From Ceratopteris richardii (lineage: Eukaryota > Streptophyta > Polypodiopsida > Polypodiales > Pteridaceae), in the NCBI GenBank assembly GCA_020310875.1, contig CM035413.1:188871904-188935903 (forward strand): a stretch of DNA of 64,000 nucleotides, in the 5' to 3' direction. The position numbers and the translations under genes are program-made. How positions within the stretch are numbered: the first letter of the stretch is position 1; each line of letters opens with the position of its first letter. The notes under the pieces were generated by a model. It searched no databases. It saw only the letters and a program-made list of their open reading frames with translations, and had not been told where the DNA came from. This document shows positions 19,942 to 31,071 of this stretch, in pieces.

Positions 19942-22141
19942 GTTTAAATTTTTTACTGACCATCAGGCACTGCTATATCTCATAAACAAGCCATGCAATA
20001 CAGGAAGATTAGTAAGATGGTTTCTCTTGCTAATGGAATATGATTTCGAGGTTGTGGTAAGGAAAGGGAAGACTCATTTGAGAGCAGATCATCTCTCTAG
20101 GCTCACATCGGGCGAAGCCCCACAAGGAGTGTCAGATGACCTTCCTGATGCTTACCTGTTTAATTTGGAAGTGGTTCCTCAGTGGGCTAAGCCATTAGTG
20201 CCAGTATTGACATACGGACCTAACCACCCAGTAATAAACACACAGGATAAAGAGGTAGTAAAAGCCCAAAAGTATCACATCATGGCAGGTAGTATGTACA
20301 AGCACACAGATCAAGGGATCTTGGCTTGTTGTGTGGAAGAGGATGAGTACGCTAAATGGTTGCAATTAGCACATGTAGGTGCATTAGAGCAACACTACTC
20401 AAAGCAACGAACCCTACAGACACTAAAGAGACTCGGAGTGCATTGGCCAACTATGGAAGCTGATGTCCAAAAGTTATGCAAGGAATGCCCAATCTGTTGC
20501 ACTAAACCACCTGTGGAACATGCCACTCTTTATCAAGTGTCCATAGTGCCAGATTGGAGTGAACCACTAGTATCCTTCCTGAGGACGAAAACATTCCCTC
20601 CAAACATGACTCTAGCTAGGAAAAGGAGTTTAGAACAAGAAGCCCAGGATTACTCACTCATTGGTGATAATCTATACAAGCGTGGTAAAGATGGTTACCT
20701 GAGACTATGTGTCCATGAAAGTGAATATCTCAAGATCTTGGAAACTGCTCACCAAGGTGTAGCAGGAGGACACTTTGGACCAGATCGGGTGATCAAGGCA
20801 ATACTATTTGCGGGCTTCTGGTGGCCGACCCTTCACATGGATGTACATACCTATGTGAAACGGTGTGATGTTTATCAGAGAACTCAGTATCCTATACGCA
20901 AAGATGAGATGCCACTGAAACATATGATGGGTGGACGTGCATTCTCTAAGTGGGGAATAGACTTTGTAGGTCCTATTAATCCCCCATCCAAGGGTTCACA
21001 TGATGAATACATCATTGTTGCGATAGACTATCTAACCAAGTGGGTAGAGCTAAAAGCCACAACAAAGAATGATGCTCAAACAACATCTAAGTTTTTATTT
21101 GAGAATGTGTTCACTAGATACGGGCTACCTATAAAGCTAGTTAGTGATAGAGGCACTCATTTCTTGAATGAAGTTATTGAAAATCTGCTCCAAGAATTCT
21201 TGGTAGTACATAAGAAGTCTGCCCCCTATCACCCTCAAGCAAATGGCCAGGCTGAGAGCACCAATAAGATCCTATGCAATGTACTGATGAAATTAGTGGA
21301 CAATAAACGCTCTGATTGGGACAAACAGCTACACCACGCTGTTTGGGCATACCGAGTCACCTACAAAACGGTACTCCAAGCCACCCCCTTTCATATGGTA
21401 TTTGGCCAAAATGCAGTGCTACCGTTGGAATTCTTAATACCTACACTGAAAGTAGCACAAGAGCATGAATGGACGGGTCATGAACTCTCCTCTAGACTTT
21501 TTGACCTTGAACGATTAGGTGAAACCCGACTAAGAGCGGCTGCAGCGATATATGCAGCTAAGAAACGACAGAAGGCATACTTTGATGCCCACGTTAAGGA
21601 TAAAGGTTTGAAGGCAGGCGACCTAGTACTAGTATATACGTTGAAACAACATGCGAGGAAACTAGAGAAGAGAGGCTATGGACCCATGATCATTAATAGA
21701 ATCTCAACAAGTGGAGCAGTGCAACTAGCCACATTAGAAGGCGATATTCTCCCGAGCTACATAAGCGGATGCAGAGTCAAGTTATATCAGGAACCTCTGA
21801 CAGAAGAGATGCTAAGTCGACTCAACACTGCTAAGAAACGCAAAGAAGAAGAAAGACGAATTCGAGAAGAAGCTCAAGCAGAAGCATTGGAACGCATCCG
21901 GAGAATGAAGTTGAGAAGACAGGGTAGAGAGCAACCTAGGACAGATGCATATGCAGATCAAGGATATCATGTGGCTATGTGTGAAGTTTCAGGTGTTAGC
22001 TCTCATAGGATAATTGATCGACGTCCTTTTATAACCTTAGAGATAGGACAAGGAAAGGGTGCAAGGACTATAAGAGCCTTAATTGACTCAGGTGCAGCCA
22101 CTAGTGCTGTTAAATTGTTGTACTGTCAAGAGTTGAATTAA
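19933..22141 (+). pseudogene. RNase H end, double-H2C2 integrase and start of PR2 (element B)
   Basis: Continuation of pol in a shifted frame after the 14-bp deletion. It reads the RNase H end (ADHLSRL near 20085), then H2C2-like repeat 1 (AHVGALEQH about 20369, CPICC about 20486), H2C2 repeat 2 (AHQGVAGGH about 20746), and the integrase core with Asp 20960-20962, Asp 21146-21148 and Glu 21254-21256 (D,D35E). A GPY/F-like module follows (about 21660). Repeat 2 reads CDVY where A has CDVC, so a zinc ligand is lost. The frame then enters PR2 with ALIDSGAATS (Asp 22084-22086) and stops at TAA 22139 after a one-base deletion relative to A. Confidence 0.9.
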
Positions 22142-23157
22142 CTATCAAACCTATAGAAGCATATCTCATAGGATTGGGAGGTGTGGAAACCCCTTTCATG
22201 GGCGAGGTGGAACTTCCCCTCTATATTCAAGACGAAGCAATGACAGTCAAAGTACTAGTGTGTCAAGATGAGGACCTCACTGAGCCTCTTGTCTTGGGTC
22301 AGGACTGGATCTATGATCATGCAATCAACCTAAACCTAAGAAGTGGACTTCTTAAGGTATGGGTAAATCATAGCCGAATTACAGTTGAATTTGAAAATGG
22401 GGCACTCAAGGAACTAGGTAAAGCGTGAACTCTTGGTCCTTCTAGGGGCACACATGAAGTTGACAATGCTATTCTTGTCCAAAACTGTATGATGCAGAAC
22501 GAGGATTGTGTCAACAATGGAGTCAAGGATAAGACGACACTCCCTTCTTTCCCAAAGACCAGAGGGATGTAGCAACCAAAGGCAGATCAAATACAGGAGG
22601 AGCAGCGCACAACCTGTACTGGAGGCCAGAAACACGTGCGAAGCAGAATGTCTCAGTCGTCGAAACGAGTGTGGGTGCGGAAAGGCGAACACCCTGTTAC
22701 GACCATGCCAACCCCACGGCCGAAACCTCTTATTAGTAATCAGCAACATGATACTAATAAGAAGTCTTTCATAAATTCTTCTACGAAAGTGAAGTCTATT
22801 TGGGTACCCAAGAACTCGATGAAGGCCAGCCCACAATCACGACAAATCTGGGTGCCTAAGGCTTGCTTGCGGGCACAAATAGCTACACCGAGGCCACACC
22901 CGGCACAACATGTTTCACTCACTCAAACATCCGATGCCCATTCTTATACATCACGCACAGACACATACTCTTCCATGAGCACAAGTAGCATCACTTATAA
23001 ATGGGTCCCTAAAAAGCCTCATTTTCAAGTAGATACCCCTATCAAACCCTTCAGAGTCTCCACAAAATCAAGATCAAAGCCCATCCACTGCATTTGGCAA
23101 CCTAAGACTTGTAATAAACCCCCAGACCCCAGTGGTAAATCCATGCCCACCTACTAA
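22142..23157 (+). pseudogene. PR2 C-terminal half and WVPK-repeat tail (element B)
   Basis: Reading resumes in another frame with LIGLGGVETP, then PLVLGQDWI, completing the second protease-like domain. TGA at 22426-22428 and TAG near 22570 break it further. The tail keeps the short repeats seen in A: VWVRK (about 22670), IWVPK (about 22799 and 22849), KWVPK (about 23000) and IWQPK (about 23092). Their spacing is close to that in A while the sequence between them differs more, suggesting the motifs are what was kept. From about 22357 onward similarity to A drops abruptly. Confidence 0.8.
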
Positions 23158-23368
23158 CTACATCACTCTCTCACTACATCATTCCACTTAGCTTCTAGGT
23201 CTACCCAATTACTAACTATACGCACAAGCATCGAGCACTTAATAACCCCCTAATCTCTCCCAAACCTCATGTTAATGTTGTAATGGGGACAAAAATGGTT
23301 CTATCTTGTCCTTTACAATGTTAACACATGTTTCTATATTCTCACAGAATCAGGAGACAAGAAGTAAC
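23158..23368 (+). promoter_or_regulatory. spacer before 3' frame with candidate splice acceptor (element B)
   Basis: About 210 non-coding bases between the pol tail stop and the 3' frame. It shares TTAATGTTGTAA and a GGGGACA block with A (about 7660-7680). ATATTCTCACAG ends at 23347, 22 bases before the ATG at 23369, the same arrangement as in A. The spacer probably marks where a spliced leader joins. Confidence 0.45.
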
Positions 23369-26300
23369 ATGGCAGATACGGCAGGAACTAGCTCCCAGGC
23401 AGGCACCAGCCCCCAAGTCGTGGACATTGAAAGTCTTCGCGTTGAGGAGGAATTGAAGGAACGACCAGTGGCATTGAGGGCATTACACGCCATACCGGTT
23501 CAAAATCCTCCACAGGGGCACACGATGCCTGTCAGCAAAAACTCACATTGGTTCAGTGATGTGGCAGGACCCCTAGGTGAAGGCACTTACATGTGGGAGG
23601 CCGAGATAGAATTCAATGGGCGTTGGGGCAGATATCACTTTTTCACCAGGGAATTTGAGAGACTGCAGAATAATGAAGGACTGAAACCTATATGGAAGAG
23701 GGCGGGACTCTATGATTACTTCAAATTCCAATTGCCAAAGCCCGATTTTCTAAGGTGCTCTTATTTGATTATCACCCTCACTCCGAGTAAAGACAAAAAG
23801 GGATACAGCTCCTTTGTCCTCCCATCTCTCACAAGGGGAAATGAGCTAAAGCACTTCAGGTTGACTATCAATTTGGTACGGGAAGCTCTAGACATGAAAG
23901 GTATGCACATTCCTACGGAGAAAGAGACTATGGTCCCCGACAATATGAAGAACAGGAATCTGACGAAATTAAAGGACATGGTGGCAATGACACCTACAAT
24001 TGCCATTCACTTGCGAATGGTCATGCAGCATTTTGCATTTCCCGCTCAAGAGAGGTTCACAATGCCACCTAAAAAGATATGGTTTAGTCTATACTTGGCT
24101 GATGCCTTTGATTTGACAATCAACATGCCCCACTGGATTATTGACCAAATCCACTTGGCTCATCAAAGGTGGTATAAAAAACAAAAGTTTGTACTGTATG
24201 GTTGCTGTGCTCTCACCCGAATTGTGTATAGATGTTTGGCTTATGATGTGCCAGTGCAGAGGGCATTAAATTGGACCAGGGTATAGGAATTCCAACGTAG
24301 ACTATCAACCGCAGGACCGCCATCTAAGAAAATGAGAGGTGCCGTTCAGATGCCCTGTGCACAACCCCGCGGTGCGACATTGACACCAGAGACAACTCCA
24401 CGACTTCCAAGGCGGGTACAACCCTTCACTATCAGATTACCAAGACACAGCACTGATGGACCAAATCTAGTGTTTCCACCTATACCAACCGACCTAGAGT
24501 TCCCTCACGGATTCACTTTAGAAGACCTAACTGATGAGGAGGTAGCCAGAATCATAGAGGCTGTTAACACGGAAGTCGAGGCAGAGCAAGTTAGTGGACA
24601 ACAAACTGCTACAGACCAACCCCATCCCAGACAACCCGATGTCGTCGATGTGGAGGGTGAAGAAGAAGAAGAACAAGAGGAGGAACATGATGGACAATCC
24701 GAGGAAGAAGAGCAGGAATATGATCAGGAAGCTCTACAGGTACTTGAAGGTGCCCCAGCTTATACGAAGGCATTGAAAAAGCTCTATGATACCATGAACA
24801 GAGTTCAAGAGCAACATAGACTGTCCCTAGCAGCAGGCAAGGCCCTCATGAATCAAATCCTTGAGGAGGAAGGCGTAGACGAGCAATACCGCGCCACTCT
24901 TGACATGATATCTGAGGCTTTAGGAGTACCTGAGACGGTGCATACTGCCCTTGCACAAGCACGAAGAACAGAGCGAAGATACGGCAGACGTCCCCCTCGA
25001 TCAGGAAAGCAGATGAATGTATTAGTATCAGAACCACAAGGCACATCCACAACCACGGGCACCACACACACTGTCCATGATAATGAGGAAACCCATGTAT
25101 CAAGTGCACCTCCGTCACCCCCTTTGCCACCCCTACCTCCAACTCCACCACATTCACCTCCCACTACCAGTGTAACCACTACTGTCACCGCCTCCGAGTC
25201 CACTACCCATACCGAAGCACAGACCGTCAGTCAACCCACACAACCCACACACCCTATCTCCACCTCTTTTGTCTATACGGCCACTGAAACAGTAATTCTA
25301 ACCGCAGCCACAGAAAATCTCATTCCCCCAATCACACTCCCGGGCAGTTCATATTCACAATTGCACACACCACTGTACACTTTCACCACTATCACCGCAC
25401 CCACAATTCCAATATTCACAATCACTCCCACTACTGCATCCACCGTTGATCTTATGGACATATCACCCACCTCCGCACCTCTCCCTCCCCCCATACACCC
25501 ACCATCTCCCATTCCCCCACCTCCCACTTCACCATTTTCCAGCACCGCATCCACACTTCCATTCCCCTTTCCCTTCCCTTCTGCATTCAACACCCTTCCC
25601 ACATCTACCCCTATTAATAATGTATTTAATAACATGTATCAGTGTATGTCGCAACTACAACAGCACTACCAGCATCTTGATAACCAACATACATGACTCT
25701 TTCGAAGCCATGAAGAACTTCAACTAGGATTCATTGATCTCGAAAGGGAAAAGCGGCTACTACAACAACAGTACGCCACTTTACAGGAACAACATGAACA
25801 GTTAGTAGCCAATCCACCCCAGTCCGATGCAGAAGAAAGGCAACATATGGATGAATTGTTGCACTCCCAGATAACGGAGAATCTCAAGCTTAGACGCAAC
25901 CTGGCCCTCCTACGCAAACACATGTCTACAGCACTCGAAGAGAATAAACGGCTGCAGAAACAGAATGAAGAAAACTTGGAAGCAGCAATGGAGGGTTCCC
26001 TACAGGAAATCGACCCAGAGAAATTCAAGGCCATTCCCTCAGAGAATATACAAATTGTGTTAGAAACCCATGCCGACCTCCTGGAAGCCCATGCAGCATT
26101 AGAAAGAGAAAGAGATGACCTATTAAAGCAGCTGGCAACCCAACATGAATCACCAAGCAAAGTCACAACCGCAATTGACACGTCTGAAGAAGTCGAAAAA
26201 CTCAGAGCAGAACTAGACGAATTACGAAGTAAAGTCATGCAATACGAGCGTCAACCTTCGCCTCTTGTAGAGCCCGAGCCTGAAGACTTAGTGCCAATTG

Positions 26301-27443
26301 AAATAGAGGAAACTTTCGAAGACCCATACGTTCCCATGCCGGCACCAGGGGGCAAGCAAACAGAAGAGGGCATGGACACCATCGAGATAGAGGCTCCTAA
26401 ATGGATGCAGAGGTTAGAGAAAGTGGCCACAACCCATGATGATAGAGTGGCAGTTCAGATAGCGTCAATGTCATGATTGGAAGAGGTAGTTATAAAATCG
26501 GAGTACTTTCGAAACCTCTCCCATCATAGGTGGATCGGCAAATCCGACGATTTGTATGTTCCTTTCTGTGTCTTAATGGCGGACTACAATGCCGAAATCA
26601 AGCAACACACCTCAAAAGAACCAACCTCGGCTACACAGTTTGCACCGGATGATATCCCAGCAAGTGCCAAGCAGGGCAATATACATCAACCGACGTGGAG
26701 GATTCATCTACTGGAAACCTACCCAGAGATGGTAAGAACATGGAATAACATGCCTTTGTACATCAAATACAACCCATGCTACTGCCCCGTATTTTGAAGA
26801 AGGTCATGGCCGGAATACACAAAAACTGTGCTGACAACCAAAGGATGTGAGAAATGGCTCAATTATGTCTATTTAGCACCACCTAAAGGCCAACCTACCA
26901 TAGGGTATATGATTTCGACGATTCGGCATTGGGGGGTCCGGTTCAAAAATGTACCAGATGTCATGGCCCAAATGTGCCTTAAAATTTTTGAACTCATGTT
27001 GGTCACCTTTAGGACCTTCAAGAATGTCAAGGAACCTTATCTGTCAGCTCTTGGATTTAATGAAGGTAATCAGGACCTTGTCTATGACATGAGCGCAACA
27101 CCATCTATTAATGTTGTATATGCATGGCACGCGCGTATCAAGTATCTACCAGCTTGCTTCAAACAGACGTTTGAAGAAATGTTTGTCACGGGATTCTGGG
27201 AATATCATTCAGAGATATTCATTCCCAGACCATCACATTTATTGCAGTTGTTTGCAGTGGAACAAGCTCTCCATCAGAAAAGTTACGTATACCACATCCA
27301 GAGGTTCCCGGGCCGGTAGATTGGGATGCTCTACTCACGGACTTGGCCAAAGGGTTGCGGATTGCATAACATCACTTAGCACAAGACGTTGTTGAGTACT
27401 ACATCCAACGACCCACCCAACAAGGGTCTGTCAGGGACGACAG
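23369..27443 (+). pseudogene. 3' reading frame (ORF3) of unknown function (element B)
   Basis: Starts MADTAGTSS. N-terminal globular region (GHTMPV, HWFSDVAGPLGEGTY, MPPKKIWFSLYLA, MPHWIIDQIHLAH), a basic PPSKKMRG patch, an acidic run (about 24655-24720), the APAYTKAL helix segment, a P/S/T-rich stretch (about 25090-25620), a coiled coil (about 25630-26000, with LRRNLALLRKHM and LEENKRLQKQNEE), then the conserved C-terminal domain ending SVRDDRRE just before the polypurine tract. Stops at 24284 (TAG), 25694 (TGA), 26474 (TGA), 26795 (TGA) and about 27318 (TAG) plus frame changes disable it. No membrane segment is seen. A Gag-like structural or RNA/host-factor-binding role is possible but speculative. 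Confidence 0.75.
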
Positions 27444-27448
27444 ACGCG

Positions 27449-27464
27449 AGAGAGGGGGGGGGGG
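27449..27464 (+). other. polypurine tract (element B)
   Basis: A purine run ending in eleven G residues abuts the TG of the 3' LTR. It would prime plus-strand synthesis. A (28913-28929) and G (41108-41120, minus strand) have equivalent G-rich tracts after the same SVRDDRR codons. Confidence 0.88.
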
Positions 27465-28170
27465 TGTTGGAACTGAAGGACTCACCAGGCAAGGAAGCTT
27501 ACGAAGGGAGTCAGAGAGAAGAGAAAGTACAAGCAGACAGAGCAGTCAACGACGATCTGGCAAGTAGGCCAATGCTTTTTTCAGGACACTAACGCATATA
27601 AAAGAGGTGGACACACAAGGAGAAGGAGCAAGTAGGGAGCTCCAGGAAATGTATATCAAAATGTTAATAGAAACCCCTACAAAAATAGTGATTTTCATCA
27701 CTAAAAACCATTGTAAATACCATTTCATATTTTTGTAGCTCCATTTTGTGCAAGCCAAGGAGTCCTTGAGCTTGAGGAGCTTTAGAAGTACCTACCTGCC
27801 AGTTTTCACATTTTTTAGACTTCCTTTGAACCTCCAAATAGGGTAGAGAACCTAATTTTTAACTAGGCCGGACACTAGGTCTGGACACGGCCAAAACCTA
27901 GTCAAAAACTATAAATAGAGCTAGAGAGCTCATTTTTGAGGTTAGCTTGTAATTGATCTAAACTTGTAAGAGCTTTTTGAAAGTAATCTGAAGAACTCCA
28001 TTGCTTCTCACTCTTTGTCTTGCCTTGTGTGCGCGTGTGTGTGTATGTGTGTGCATGTTAGTGTGCTTCTCACTCACGCACTTGTGCCTTCACTTGCTCG
28101 GGGTCATCATACCATCCTCACGTCTTCCCGAATTGACATTAAAGGAGGTGCTACTCATCACTGAGCTACA
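27465..28170 (+). repeat. 3' LTR of element B
   Basis: 706 bp, TG...CA ends (TGTTGGAACTG to GAGCTACA), about 2% different from the 5' LTR by eye. Differences are mostly transitions. TATA box at 27910-27917. Followed by TSD ACGTC. Confidence 0.96.
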
Positions 28171-28175
28171 ACGTC
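28171..28175 (+). repeat. target-site duplication ACGTC, right copy (element B)
   Basis: Matches 11269-11273. Element A's 3' frame continues directly after it. Confidence 0.9.
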
Positions 28176-28929
28176 TACTAACCGATTACCCTGAGATGAT
28201 GAGCACCTGGGCAACCATGCCACTGTATATCAAGTATAATCCATGTTATTGCCCAATGGTACGTCGCAAATCATGGCAAGCATTTGCGATCAAGGTACGC
28301 AACAATAAAGAATGCTTGGCATGGGTCAATTATCCATATTTTGCTCCACCTCGAGGGACCCGAACCGTCGCTTACATGATATCAACAATTTGACACTGGT
28401 CTACCCGTCTAAACAATGTACCCGACATAGCAGCAAAAATGTGTATGAAAATATTCGTACTCATGACAATTATCTTCAAAACCTTTCGGAAGGTACAGGC
28501 TCCATACATCTCTGCCCCCGGATTCTCTCAAGGTAATAAGGATTTAGTCTACGACATGAGCCTGACTCCCTCGGTCAGCATAATCTTTGCCTGGCATGCA
28601 CATATAAAGTATTTACCCGCATGCTTCAAGCAGACATTTGAGGAAATGTTCTCTACAGGGTTCTGGGAATATCATTCGGAAATTTTCATTCCCAGACCGA
28701 CACATTTGCTACATCTATTCGTCGTCGAACAAGCCATCCATGCAGATCAGTTACGTCTGCCACATCCGGACATTCCAGGGCCCATTGATTGGGATCACAT
28801 GATGACAGATTTGGCCAGAGGACTACGCATCCAAGAACATCAGCTTGCCACTCATGTTGTGGAATATTACCTACAGCACTCCCAGCAACAAGGGTCTGTC
28901 AGGGACGACAGACGCGAGAAAGGGGGGGG
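28176..28929 (+). pseudogene. 3' reading frame (ORF3), conserved C-terminal domain, part 2 (element A)
   Basis: The frame broken at 11273 resumes here in register. It encodes the C-terminal domain seen also in B and G: LYIKYNPCY, TRTVAYMIST, GNKDLVYDMS, YLPACFKQTF, GFWEYHSEIFIPRPTHLL, then SVRDDRREKGGG, which runs through the polypurine tract (28913-28929). One TGA at 28391-28393 interrupts it where B has CGG. The amino-acid sequence is much better kept among A, B and G than the Pro-rich and coiled-coil regions, which points to past selection on the protein. Function unknown. Confidence 0.8.
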
Positions 28930-29553
28930 TGTTGAAAGTAGTCAAGGACTGACTAGACAAGGAAGCCAGCGGAGAGAGTCAGAGCGAGGTGAAGGATTAA
29001 GTAGACAGAGCAGTCGACGCAAATCTGGCAGATAGGCCCTTCAAATTTTTCCAAATCAACATCTTTATAATAGTGATTCTTATCACTAACAATCATTGTA
29101 AATACCATTTCATATTTTTGTAGCTCCATTTTGTGCAAGCCAAGGAGTCCTTGAGCTTGAGGAGCATTAGAAGTAGCTACCTACCAGTTTTCATATTTTT
29201 TAGACTCCGTTTGAGCCTTCAAATAGGCCCTAGAACCTAATTTTTAACTAGGCCGGACACTAGGTCTGGACATGGCCAAAACCTAGTCAAAAACTATAAA
29301 TAGAGCTAGAGAGCTCATTTTTGGGGTTGGCTTGTAATTGATCTAAACTTGTATGAGCATTTTGGAAGTAATATAAAGAACTCCATTGCTTCTCACTCTT
29401 TGTCTTACCATGTGTGCGCGTGTGTGTATGTGTGTGCATGTTAGTGTGCTTCTCACTCACGCACTTGTGCCTTCACTTGCTCGAGGTCGTCATACCATCC
29501 TCACGTCTTCCCGGATTGACATTAAAGGAGGTGCTACTCATCACTGAGCTACA
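28930..29553 (+). repeat. 3' LTR of element A
   Basis: 624 bp from TGTTGAAAG to GAGCTACA. The downstream ~450 bp align well with B's LTR (ACTAGGCCGGACACTAGG, TATA at 29295-29302, the GT tract), but the first ~150 bp differ. The adjacent CCTTG (29554-29558) is probably the right TSD; the left copy is outside the window. Confidence 0.9.
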
Positions 29554-30085
29554 CCTTGCGAGATCTATGGCTTGACCAATCATACCACAGATGAGTGTTT
29601 CAAGAACACAAAGAATCATAGGGGAAAAGGCTTTCACAAAGGAGTCTATGGACAATCCAGAGGTAGGTTCAACAATGGAGGAAGAAATTACCATCACAAC
29701 TACAACCAAGGCTACAACGACAACTATCAAGGAGGTTTTAGAGGTAGAGATTATAAAAACTATACAAAAGACCAAGAGGACTCTCTATTAATCATGGACA
29801 TGACATCCAAGCACGGTAAAGATGATGACCTAGGTGATGATACTAGGCACTCTGTTAAAAATATTGGAAATGTGAAAGCATCTGATGGTAATATGAATCT
29901 TTTAAGTAAGGTATTATATGTGCCAACCATAATAGAAAACCTAATTAGTGTTGGGCAGATTGTTGAAAAGGGCTTACAAGTTAGATTGATAGGGCATGGA
30001 GCATATCTGGAGGACCCTAAAGCCACAATGCTTCCTTACATGCCTCACTTGCTACAAAATACTCTACTTCTATGGTGGAAATAGT
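29554..30085 (+). pseudogene. copia gag/protease fragment (target of element A)
   Basis: Reads a copia Gag knuckle remnant (CEIYGLTNHTTDEC, second Cys changed to Tyr), a Gly/Arg/Asn/Tyr-rich RGG-like stretch (about 29640-29760), then GDDTRHSVKNIGN and VLYVPTIIENLISVGQIVEK, the region after the copia protease. Relative to F (38730-38900) the segment with the protease DSG motif is deleted. Element A inserted in the knuckle codons. The fragment ends at about 30085, where the strand of similarity flips. Confidence 0.75.
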
Positions 30086-30548
30086 TGTACATTCTTGAAG
30101 ATGAGATCTGAAGAGATAGCACCTCTAGCAAAATGAAAAATGTACCTTGATGATGACTTATGATTGTCTACACAACCAACATAGTCAGAATCTATGTAAC
30201 CAATAATGGATGCTTTCCCTCTACCTAAGCATAGACACTTGTCTTTAGTGCCACTTCCCAATGTTTTTTTCCAGGATTAGACATATATCTATTCACAACT
30301 CCCATTTCAAATGCAATGTCTGGTCTTGTAGCTATCATAGCAACATGAGACTACCAACAACACACTGATAGGGAATTTTTGTCATGAATTCCTTTTCCTC
30401 ATCTAATTTGGGGCAAACATCCTTGCTCAATTACACATATGTGGGTAAAGTGTACTCAATGGCCTTCCTGCATATTCAACATGTGACGTACTTTGGATAT
30501 GTACTCACTTTGAGACAAGTACATGCATCTTTTACTCCTACCATGAGT
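30086..30548 (-). pseudogene. copia RNase H fragment
   Basis: On the minus strand reads YIDSDYVGCVDNHKSSSRY and an upstream RPDIAFEMGVVNRYM-like stretch, the C-terminal part of a Ty1/copia RT-RNase H. It is short, broken by stops and has no LTR attached. It lies head-on to the gag fragment on its left, so the pair is a rearranged remnant rather than one element. Confidence 0.65.
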
Positions 30549-30780
30549 TGTTGATATATTTAGGTAGCGATGTGTGTGAACCCTCTAGGACCACCGGGCC
30601 ACTTTTTTCCCTCTTTAGGAGGTTCCCCCCACCCCCCCTTTGTATATATGCCTATTGCCCTAATGTGCTAATCATCTTTGTACATTCTCTAGTAATACAT
30701 TTAGTATTGTGTGTTGTGCTCCAAGATTCTTCGTCTTCCTTGTGTTGTTCGTGTGCTTCCACAGACATCTAACTCCAACA
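30549..30780 (+). repeat. LTR of copia element C1
   Basis: 232 bp, TGTTGATATATTTAGGTAG to CTCCAACA. The same LTR occurs at 49505-49736 and 54083-54313 (minus, C2), 56467-56697 (C3) and truncated at 59604-59804. Confidence 0.9.
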
Positions 30781-30782
30781 AT

Positions 30783-30793
30783 TGGTATCAGAG
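30783..30793 (+). other. primer-binding site, initiator tRNA-Met type (C1)
   Basis: TGGTATCAGAG two bases after the LTR, matching the plant copia PBS TGGTATCAGAGC except the last base (A). Confidence 0.85.
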
Positions 30794-31071
30794 AAGGCCA
30801 CCGCTTCATCTAGGGCATTGTCTAGACCTCTCTGGTTGCAGTCTCAGATTTGCATGAAATTTGGTGAGCATACTCAGGCCTTCGAATGCATTATCGCAGC
30901 ACTTGTGGTGGCTATTTTGTCTTTTTGTGCCAATGGTATATACCTGTTTCGGTTCGCCAATATAGCCATCTCAAAGTCTGCTACAGGTTTAGCAGAACTC
31001 GTCTAGGCAGTTCTATTCAACTTTTTGAGATACAGTCAATTCTCTGCATCAAGATATTTTAGTCACTGACC

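Larger units (their letters stand above)
11274..28170 (+). mobile_element. complete gypsy element B, nested in element A
   Basis: The element is 16,897 bp with two 706-bp LTRs, perfect tRNA-Asp PBS, gag-pol, a separate 3' reading frame, polypurine tract and 5-bp TSD ACGTC. It lies in the same orientation as A, inside A's 3' frame. About 16 differences between the LTRs by eye (about 2%) imply a fairly recent insertion. It is nevertheless defective: a 14-bp deletion in RNase H (between 19932 and 19933), a one-base loss in PR2 (about 22138), a CDVC-to-CDVY change in the second integrase zinc domain (about 20873), and several stops in the 3' frame. Confidence 0.96.

Noticed and set aside
20110..20640. 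Second (archaeal-type) RNase H as in Tat elements
   Set aside because: The interval between RNase H and integrase is filled by the first H2C2-like segment; no second RNase H acidic motif set is seen.
21600..22010. Chromodomain at the integrase C-terminus
   Set aside because: Only a GPY/F-like module and a charged helix are visible before the second protease-like domain; no chromodomain aromatic cage pattern.
23369..27443. Envelope-like gene (Athila/SIRE style)
   Set aside because: No signal peptide, no transmembrane segment and no furin-like site visible; only the position after pol is env-like.
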